A DNA stretch of 64,000 nucleotides from an uncultured Chitinophaga sp. (lineage in GTDB: Bacteria > Bacteroidota > Bacteroidia > Chitinophagales > Chitinophagaceae), in assembly GCF_937898475.1 (NCBI RefSeq), contig NZ_CALEJS010000042.1, positions 124,001 to 188,000 of the forward strand, given 5' to 3'. The translations under genes and the position numbers were made by a program. A model generated the notes under the pieces. The model searched no databases, was not told the DNA's origin, and saw only the letters and a list, made by a program, of their open reading frames with translations. Shown here piece after piece: positions 58,839 to 64,000 of the stretch; positions within the stretch are counted from its first letter, which is position 1, and each line of letters begins with the position of its first letter.

Positions 58839-59564
58839 CTATATAACTCCTTCTTCTGCCATGCTGTAGTATCCGGCCTCCGATACGATGATATGATCTA
58901 CTACTTCTATGTCAAAGAGGCGGCCTGCTGCTTTGATCTTGTGGGTGAGCCCGACATCAGCAGCACTTGGGCTCAGGCTGCCGGAGGGATGGTTATGGCA
59001 GAGCAGCAGCCGGGAGGCGCCTGTTTCGAGGGCTTCCCTGAATATCAGCCTGGCATCTACGATAGTGCTGCTAATGCCGCCGGAGCTGATACAACGGTAA
59101 TGCAGCACACGGCAATTATGGGTAAGGTAAAGTACGTAAAAAGCCTCATAGGGATGATCTGACAGCAAGGGCTTAAAGAACAGGGCCGCATCTGCGCCCC
59201 TGGTGATCACCTGTTTTTCGCGCATATACCCTGCCTGTTTACGCCTGGCCAGTTCCATGGCAGCTACAATGGTAACTGCTTTGGCGTCACCGATGCCGCG
59301 CAGCTTTTTAAGCTGCAGCACATTGAGTTTACCCAGCTCAGGGAGATTATTGGAGGCGGCGCGTAATACTTCTCTGCCCAGCTCTATGGCAGATTTTTGT
59401 TTAGTACCATTATTGAGCAGGATAGCCAGCAGCTCGGCATCGCTGAGGGCAGCCGGACCTTTGCGGATAAGTTTTTCCCGGGGTTTGTCATCTGTGGGGA
59501 GCTTTTTCACGGGAGTATAGCTTTCGGGAAGCCGGCCCTGGGGGAGGTTAACTTTTGCTTGCAT
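58839..59564 (-). CDS. radC: RadC-family JAB/MPN domain protein
   Basis: The 241-residue protein has an N-terminal helix-hairpin-helix part (KPREKLIRKGPAALSDAELL, KLRGIGDAKAVTIVAAMELA) and the metalloprotease-like JAB core with FREALETGASRLLLCHNHPS and GSLSPSAADVGLT, i.e. HxHx10D. The biochemical role of RadC is not settled. ATG 59564 gives the normal family length; the frame stays open for 72 more codons upstream, through the region facing the prs promoter. Confidence 0.93.
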   Translation of the reverse strand: MQAKVNLPQGRLPESYTPVKKLPTDDKPREKLIRKGPAALSDAELLAILLNNGTKQKSAIELGREVLRAASNNLPELGKLNVLQLKKLRGIGDAKAVTIVAAMELARRKQAGYMREKQVITRGADAALFFKPLLSDHPYEAFYVLYLTHNCRVLHYRCISSGGISSTIVDARLIFREALETGASRLLLCHNHPSGSLSPSAADVGLTHKIKAAGRLFDIEVVDHIIVSEAGYYSMAEEGVI

Positions 59565-59748
59565 AATCTTTCGGATATCTCCACTAAGTAACGTGTTTGC
59601 TGCCGTACCAGCAAATATTTTAATGCACACCCCGCCAGTCAGGCTAAAGGGCTTGATACCAGCGCATTTATTCATACGGAAAAATGAGAAAGTGAGTGCT
59701 ATGGCCGGGGTGAACAAAAAAAAGAAGTGCAGTACGAAGCAAAAGTTA

Positions 59749-59756
59749 TAGTTTTG
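59749..59756 (+). promoter_or_regulatory. prs -7 promoter element
   Basis: TAGTTTTG, exact TAnnTTTG, 18 nt before ATG 59775. No TTTG at standard spacing upstream. Confidence 0.5.
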
Positions 59757-59774
59757 CGACTCTTTTCCACAGTC

Positions 59775-60725
59775 ATGCAACCATCAGTAAAAATTTTCAC
59801 GGGCAACAGCAACCCCGGATTGGCAGAGAAAATAGCCAAACGCTACGGCAACGGCCTTGGTAAATTACAGATCCAGCGGTTCAGCGACGGCGAGTTTCAG
59901 CCGGTGTACATGGAAAGTATCCGGGGAGACTATGTTTTCCTGATACAAAGCACCAATGCTCCAGCAGACAACCTGATGGAGCTATTGTTAATGATCGATG
60001 CTGCCAAGCGGGCCTCTGCGGGCTATATTACGGCCGTGATCCCTTATTTTGGTTTCGCCAGGCAGGACAGAAAGGATAAGCCCAGGGTGGCCATCGCTTC
60101 AAAGCTGGTAGCCAACCTGCTTACTTCTGCGGGTGCTAACAGGGTGATTACAATGGACTTACACGCTCCCCAGATCCAGGGTTTCTTTGATATACCCGTG
60201 GATCATCTGGACAGTTCTGCAATTTTCATTCCGTATATAGAGAATTTGAAGCTGGAAAACCTTACCTTTGCGTCCCCTGACGTAGGTAGCACCAACCGGG
60301 TAAGGGAAGTAGCGTCTTATTTCAATGCGGAAATGGTGATTTGCGACAAGCACCGTAAACGCGCTAACGAGATCGCTTCCATGGTGGTGATAGGTGATGT
60401 GACAGATAAGGATATCGTACTGATAGACGATATCATTGACACGGCAGGTACACTTACCAAAGCGGCTAACCTGCTGATGGAGAAGGGAGCCAGGAGCGTA
60501 CGGGCCTTTTGTACACACCCGGTACTGAGCGGTAAAGCATACGAGAATATCGAGCATTCCGTGCTGAAGGAACTGGTAGTATGCGATACAATGCCGCTGA
60601 AGCAGGAATGCTCCAAGATCAAAGTGATCAGCGTAGCAGAGCTTTTCGCAGTGGCTATCCGGAACATGTACGAGAACAAGTCTATTACCAGCCTGTTCGT
60701 ACACAGCCACCGGAGAGGATTATAA
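59775..60725 (+). CDS. prs: Ribose-phosphate pyrophosphokinase
   Basis: The 316-residue enzyme makes PRPP from ribose 5-phosphate and ATP. It has FTGNSNPGLAEKIAKRYGNG, QRFSDGEFQPVYMESIRGDY, IPYFGFARQDRKDKPRVAIA, and the PRPP-binding loop DIVLIDDIIDTAGTLTKAA. ATG 59775 matches the known start of the family. rplY follows 33 nt later, with pth next, a frequent order in Bacteroidota. Confidence 0.97.
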   Translation: MQPSVKIFTGNSNPGLAEKIAKRYGNGLGKLQIQRFSDGEFQPVYMESIRGDYVFLIQSTNAPADNLMELLLMIDAAKRASAGYITAVIPYFGFARQDRKDKPRVAIASKLVANLLTSAGANRVITMDLHAPQIQGFFDIPVDHLDSSAIFIPYIENLKLENLTFASPDVGSTNRVREVASYFNAEMVICDKHRKRANEIASMVVIGDVTDKDIVLIDDIIDTAGTLTKAANLLMEKGARSVRAFCTHPVLSGKAYENIEHSVLKELVVCDTMPLKQECSKIKVISVAELFAVAIRNMYENKSITSLFVHSHRRGL

Positions 60726-60758
60726 GGATTTATTCAATTAACATAAACTGTTTAAACA

Positions 60759-61349
60759 ATGAAGACAATAACCATCGAAGGACAACTCAGGAGCGACTTA
60801 GGCAAAAAAGCCACCCGCCAACTTCGTTCTGAGGAGCAAGTGCCTTGCGTTATTTATGGGGGTGCCGATACCATCAGCTTTTCTGCTCCGGCAAAACAAT
60901 TTAAAAGCCTGGTGTATACTCCGGATTTCCAGCTGGCCGAAGTTAAAGTAGGCGGCAAAACTTACAAATGCATTCTGAAAGACATGCAGTTTAACGTGGT
61001 GACCGATGAACTGGCCCACATTGACTTCATGGAGCTGGTAGAAGACAGGAAAGTGGTAGCTACCCTGCCGCTGAAACTGGTAGGCCAGTCTGTTGGTGTA
61101 AAAGCCGGCGGTAAACTGGTGGTGAAAATGAAAGCGCTGAAGGTAAAAACCCTGCCTAAATACCTGCGTGAGAACATCGAAGTGAACATCGATAACCTGG
61201 ACCTGAACCAGAACATCCGTGTAGAAGATGTAAAAGATGAGAACTTCGAGATCCTGAACTCTCCCCGTATCCCCATCGCATCTGTGGTAATGACCCGTCA
61301 GCTGCGCCAGGAAGAAGCGGCAGGTGATAAAGACGCTAAAAAGAAATAA
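60759..61349 (+). CDS. rplY: 50S ribosomal protein L25/general stress protein Ctc
   Basis: The 196-residue protein binds 5S rRNA. It shows the L25 N-terminal domain (GQLRSDLGKKATRQLRSEEQ, VPCVIYGG) and the TL5/Ctc C-terminal beta domain (about 100-185, with LPKYLRENIEVNIDNLDLNQ), then a charged tail. It probably shares the prs transcript; an intrinsic terminator follows. Confidence 0.96.
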   Translation: MKTITIEGQLRSDLGKKATRQLRSEEQVPCVIYGGADTISFSAPAKQFKSLVYTPDFQLAEVKVGGKTYKCILKDMQFNVVTDELAHIDFMELVEDRKVVATLPLKLVGQSVGVKAGGKLVVKMKALKVKTLPKYLRENIEVNIDNLDLNQNIRVEDVKDENFEILNSPRIPIASVVMTRQLRQEEAAGDKDAKKK

Positions 61350-61373
61350 AAGCTTCTTACAGATATTCACAGG

Positions 61374-61407
61374 AACCCTGGTCCCGGATGGCGGCCAGGG
61401 TTTTTTT
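61374..61407 (+). terminator. Intrinsic terminator after rplY
   Basis: AACCCTGG (61374-61381) pairs with CCAGGGTT (61395-61402) across a 13-nt loop, followed by a T-run to 61407. It ends the prs-rplY transcript. Confidence 0.9.
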
Positions 61408-61451
61408 ATAAGGCAGCACCTTGCTTTATAGGCGCATGCGGATTAAATTTC

Positions 61452-61459
61452 TATTTTTG
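61452..61459 (+). promoter_or_regulatory. pth -7 promoter element
   Basis: TATTTTTG, exact TAnnTTTG, 29 nt before ATG 61489. It lies just past the rplY terminator. Confidence 0.5.
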
Positions 61460-61488
61460 ACTCAATTTTAGAAGCCGAACATTAAGGG

Positions 61489-62070
61489 ATGAAATATTTA
61501 ATAGCCGGACTGGGAAATATAGGCGAAGAATACAAACACACCCGCCACAATATAGGCTTTGACGTGGCAGACGCTTTTGTGGCCAAGCATGGCGGCAGTT
61601 TCCGGAGCGACCGGCTGGCAGATGTGGCAGAATGCAAATGGAAAGGAAAGGTATTTGTAGTGATAAAGCCCACTACCTACATGAACCTGAGTGGAAAAGC
61701 AGTAAAGTACTGGTTAGACAAGGAAAAAGTACCGGTAGAACACCTGCTGGTGATCATGGACGAGCTGGCCCTGCCCCTGAATGTACTGCGGTTAAGGCCG
61801 GGCGGCAGCGATGCCGGGCATAACGGTCTTAAAAGCATACAGGAATTGCTGGGGACCAATCAATATCCCCGGCTGCGCTTTGGCATAGGTAATAATTTCC
61901 CCAAAGGGCGGCAGGTGGATTATGTGCTGGGCAAATGGGGAGACAAAGAACTGCCTGTAGTAGAACAGAAAATTGAGAAATCCGTAGAGATCATAGAAGC
62001 CATCGCTTCTATTGGTATTGAAAGAACAATGAATAATTATAATAACTTGACTTTCCCTGCCGCTGAGTAA
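61489..62070 (+). CDS. pth: Peptidyl-tRNA hydrolase
   Basis: The 193-residue enzyme releases tRNA from dropped peptidyl-tRNA. It has KYLIAGLGNIGEEYKHTRHN with the catalytic histidine region, KPTTYMNLSGKAVKYWLDKE, DELALPLNVLRLRPGGSDAG followed by HNGLKSI, and GNNFPKGRQVDYVLGKW. Normal length. The end of the gene also carries the promoter of the next one. Confidence 0.96.
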   Translation: MKYLIAGLGNIGEEYKHTRHNIGFDVADAFVAKHGGSFRSDRLADVAECKWKGKVFVVIKPTTYMNLSGKAVKYWLDKEKVPVEHLLVIMDELALPLNVLRLRPGGSDAGHNGLKSIQELLGTNQYPRLRFGIGNNFPKGRQVDYVLGKWGDKELPVVEQKIEKSVEIIEAIASIGIERTMNNYNNLTFPAAE

Positions 62071-62075
62071 CTTTG
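62047..62075 (+). promoter_or_regulatory. Promoter of the fumarylacetoacetase-family gene inside the pth end
   Basis: TTG (62047-62049), 18-nt spacer, TAACTTTG (62068-62075); the first three bases of the -7 box are the pth stop codon. Confidence 0.55.
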
Positions 62076-62122
62076 AGTGCAGGAACGGAGCCATTTTATT
62101 TAACCTTTTAAATGCACGCATC

Positions 62123-62734
62123 ATGAAAATTATCTGCGTTGGAAGAAACTATGCCGAACATGCAAAAGAACTGAACAATGAGCTGCCAACGGAACCAGTC
62201 TTATTTATGAAACCTAAAAATGCATTGTTGCAGAACAATCATCCTTTCTATTACCCCGATTTTACCGACAACCTGCATTATGAATGCGAACTGGTATTGC
62301 GTGTATGCAAAAACGGAAAACATATACAGGAGAAATTTGCAGACAAGTACTACGACGCTATCTCAGTAGGGATCGATTTTACAGCACGCGATCTGCAGGA
62401 TAAGCAGAAAACCAAAGGACTGCCCTGGGAGATCGCCAAGTCATTTGACAACTCTGCTGTGGTGGGTAAGTTCATACCTGTTACCCCTGAGCTGGATAAA
62501 AAGGATATTAACTTCTGTCTGTATAAAAACAAGGAAATAGTTCAACAAGGCAATACGAAGGACCTCATTTTTAATTTCGACTTCCTGCTGTCTTATATTT
62601 CTAAGTTCTTCACACTGAATATAGGCGACCTGATTTTTACCGGAACACCGGCGGGGGTGGGGCCTGTAGAGATAGGTGACACGCTGGAAGCCTTTATCGA
62701 GAACGACAGCCTGCTGGAGTTTATGGTAAAGTAA
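62123..62734 (+). CDS. Fumarylacetoacetate hydrolase-family protein
   Basis: The 203-residue protein has the FAH fold: IICVGRNYAEHAKELNNELP, EPVLFMKPKNALL, the metal ligands in HYECELVLRVC and AISVGIDFTARDLQDKQK, and LIFTGTPAGVGPVEIGDTLE. Small FAH proteins include acylpyruvases and oxaloacetate decarboxylases; which applies here is not visible. It has its own promoter. Confidence 0.93.
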   Translation: MKIICVGRNYAEHAKELNNELPTEPVLFMKPKNALLQNNHPFYYPDFTDNLHYECELVLRVCKNGKHIQEKFADKYYDAISVGIDFTARDLQDKQKTKGLPWEIAKSFDNSAVVGKFIPVTPELDKKDINFCLYKNKEIVQQGNTKDLIFNFDFLLSYISKFFTLNIGDLIFTGTPAGVGPVEIGDTLEAFIENDSLLEFMVK

Positions 62735-62737
62735 TAC

Positions 62738-62822
62738 AGGTTGAAAGTTTGAGTGTTTGAAAGTATCCCGCTGTCCGGGGCATCTTCAGCCACTTGAACT
62801 TTCAGACTACCAACTTTCAGGG
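62738..62822. terminator. Hairpin between convergent FAH and MarR genes (TTGAAAGTT word)
   Basis: Left arm 62740-62768 (GTTGAAAGTTTGAGTGTTTG and continuation) faces right arm 62779-62822, which contains ACTTGAACTTTCAG and CCAACTTTCAGGGG, its imperfect reverse complement. The placement between two stop codons suggests a bidirectional terminator. Same word family as 50230-50352 and 52771-52840. Confidence 0.6.
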
Positions 62823-63251
62823 GATGTTGTGATAGATCACGTCCAGTATCCTGGTTAATTCCAAAAAGTCTTTTTCTGTCAGGTCTTTCCAGCCTGTTTT
62901 ACGCATTTCCAGCACCAGGGGTCTTACTTCCTTATATTTTTCAATACCCGGCGGGGTCAGCTGCAAAAACACCTTGCGGCGGTCTGTCACAGCGGCTTCC
63001 CGTTGTACCAGGCCCTTTTTTACCATCAGCTCTATTATTCGGGATACAGTAGTGATATCCTTGGAAGTGAAACGGGCCAGCTCGTTATGGGTAATCTTTT
63101 TGTGCTTGTACAGGTTCTCAAGCAGCAGCCATTGATCTACGGTAATGTCTTTGTGGTGGGCATCAAAGGTCTGCTGCCAGTAATTGCGGATTTTTTTAAG
63201 GGTAGCGTCCAGCTTAAAAAAGGATGGGTTTGTGACGTAAGTATCGGGCAT
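62817..63251 (-). CDS. MarR-family transcriptional regulator
   Basis: The 144-residue protein has the MarR winged helix (HNELARFTSKDITTVSRIIE, then MVKKGLVQREAAVTDRRKVF and LQLTPPGIEKYKE). It is divergent from the 2-oxoacid dehydrogenase E1 gene. A palindrome TAGTTG-N6-CAACTA lies between them, so it may regulate itself and the E1 gene. Confidence 0.9.
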   Translation of the reverse strand: MPDTYVTNPSFFKLDATLKKIRNYWQQTFDAHHKDITVDQWLLLENLYKHKKITHNELARFTSKDITTVSRIIELMVKKGLVQREAAVTDRRKVFLQLTPPGIEKYKEVRPLVLEMRKTGWKDLTEKDFLELTRILDVIYHNIP

Positions 63252-63273
63252 ATTTTGTAATTTGCAGTAGCAA

Positions 63274-63291
63274 TAGTTGTATTAGCAACTA
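63274..63291. promoter_or_regulatory. MarR-type operator candidate
   Basis: TAGTTG (63274-63279) and CAACTA (63286-63291) form a perfect dyad with a 6-nt centre, 22 nt upstream of the marR start and 32 nt upstream of the E1 start. Size and place fit a MarR-family operator. Confidence 0.5.
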
Positions 63292-63323
63292 ATATGGAAT
63301 AGCTAAGACCAAAACATTTTTAC

Positions 63324-64000
63324 GTGTTTAAAGATAATACAAGCGTTCCAACTTTAAAAACCCCCGACACCAGCCAGGAACGCCGAACAGACAGATCGCA
63401 ATTACTCCGGGAGGCATACCGCCTGATGTGCCAGTCCCGACATATGGCCGCCACCTATGAGGCTAACCGTGCCATATGCAAATATGTGCACTCTGCCTCC
63501 AGCGGGCACGAAGCCATACAGATCGCAGCCGGCTTGCAATTACAGCCCTGGGATTACGCCAGCCCCTACTACCGGGACGACAGTATGCTGATGGCCATGG
63601 GCTTTAGCCCCCTTGAGCTGATGTTACAGCTCCTGGCCCGGGCAGATGATCCCTTTTCAGGCGGACGATCCTATTACTGCCATCCCTGCAGCCGGCAGCC
63701 AGACAGGCCGCTTATCCCACACCAGAGCAGCGCTACCGGTATGCAGGTGATCCCGGCCACCGGTATGGCGCAGGGCATCCGCTACCTGGAGCAAATAGGT
63801 GCGGAAACACTGCGGAAAGGCCCGGATGGTGAATCCCCGGTGGTACTATGCTCCCTGGGAGACGGCAGCGTTACGGAAGGGGAGGTAAGCGAAGCCTGGC
63901 AATTTGCCGTACTGCAGCAGCTTCCAGTGATCTACCTGGTGCAGGATAATGACTGGGGCATTTCTGCAACCGGCGTTGAAACACGGGCCATGGACGCTTA
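63324..64000 (+). CDS. 2-oxoacid dehydrogenase E1 component, N-terminal part (runs off the window)
   Basis: A frame opening with GTG 63324 stays open to the window end (about 225 residues). The product begins MFKDNTSVPTLKTPDTSQER and soon shows the E1-alpha features: MCQSRHMAATYEANR, SSGHEAIQIAAGLQL, YYRDDSMLMAMGFSPLELML, and the thiamine diphosphate motif, GDG in SLGDGSVTEGE followed 27 residues later by Asn in VQDNDWGIS. This is the branched-chain 2-oxoacid/pyruvate dehydrogenase type; Bacteroidota often fuse alpha and beta parts, which the window cannot show. GTG is the only plausible early start; the next ATG (63426) would cut into the domain. Confidence 0.85.
   Translation, partial: MFKDNTSVPTLKTPDTSQERRTDRSQLLREAYRLMCQSRHMAATYEANRAICKYVHSASSGHEAIQIAAGLQLQPWDYASPYYRDDSMLMAMGFSPLELMLQLLARADDPFSGGRSYYCHPCSRQPDRPLIPHQSSATGMQVIPATGMAQGIRYLEQIGAETLRKGPDGESPVVLCSLGDGSVTEGEVSEAWQFAVLQQLPVIYLVQDNDWGISATGVETRAMDA

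Noticed and set aside
59565..59780. Longer N terminus of RadC (72 extra residues)
   Set aside because: The extension is hydrophobic and low in family similarity, runs through the prs promoter region, and RadC proteins normally begin near MQAKVNLPQG.

Overview
The window looks like a chromosomal piece of a Bacteroidota bacterium, most probably family Chitinophagaceae and close to Chitinophaga. The evidence is a SusC/SusD pair with an ECF sigma factor and a FecR anti-sigma factor, two GH29 fucosidases, a GH144-type glucanase, the Bacteroidota promoter signature (TTTG about 19 nt upstream of TAnnTTTG) before many genes, and few purine-rich ribosome binding sites. No tRNA, rRNA, CRISPR array, insertion sequence or phage gene was seen. 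Much of the window is housekeeping; the accessory parts are about 11-25 kb and some intergenic repeats.

Layout. 0-1 kb: end of zwf and pgl (oxidative pentose phosphate pathway). 1-3.3 kb: a secreted GH29 fucosidase overlapping an amidohydrolase. 3.5-7.7 kb (minus strand): a GltB-like FMN protein, an ECF42-type sigma factor with its DGPF/YciI partner, and a MscS channel. 7.8-11.1 kb: an MprF-like aminoacyl-phosphatidylglycerol synthase/flippase followed by a VirJ/AcvB-like serine hydrolase, a possible synthase and hydrolase pair for one membrane lipid. 11.1-13 kb: gene-poor DNA with one small HTH gene, two orphan intrinsic terminators and a cluster of TTAAC direct repeats spaced 11 bp. 13-14.3 kb: a second GH29. 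14.9-23.7 kb: a polysaccharide utilisation locus (LuxR protein with a degenerate receiver, ECF sigma, FecR, SusC with STN domain, SusD, GH144-like enzyme), with beta-1,2-glucan as the best guess of substrate.

24-34.4 kb: a single-chain ECF-sigma-like/anti-sigma-like/TPR membrane protein, a MarR regulator, mannonate dehydratase, glycerate 2-kinase with a Spy-like periplasmic protein, and two amidohydrolase-fold exported proteins, of which one lacks the metal motif entirely. 34.5-37.8 kb: tyrS and an HscA-like Hsp70, divergent. 38.3-44.2 kb (minus): a six-gene nucleotide-sugar operon with visible promoter and terminator, making UDP-glucuronate, UDP-xylose and dTDP-rhamnose (rmlA absent) plus a sugar aminotransferase. 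44.3-49.2 kb: waaA, a proline-rich protein, tdk, a GtrA protein and accC. 49.3-52.8 kb: ccmB, ccmC and a CcmD-like gene, then gdhA. 52.8-64 kb: an orphan HSDR_N protein, AMP nucleosidase, a fused oligopeptide ABC ATPase, queA, ispD, an oxidoreductase, radC, prs, rplY, pth, a fumarylacetoacetase-family protein, a MarR regulator and the start of a 2-oxoacid dehydrogenase E1.

The most unusual signals are the sigma/anti-sigma/TPR fusion, the 11-bp-phased repeat arrays (49291-49389, 23800-23854 and the TTAAC series at 11.1-12.7 kb), a set of intergenic hairpins each built from one short repeated word, and promoters so close to start codons that the messages should be leaderless. All calls come from reading the sequence; no database search was possible.
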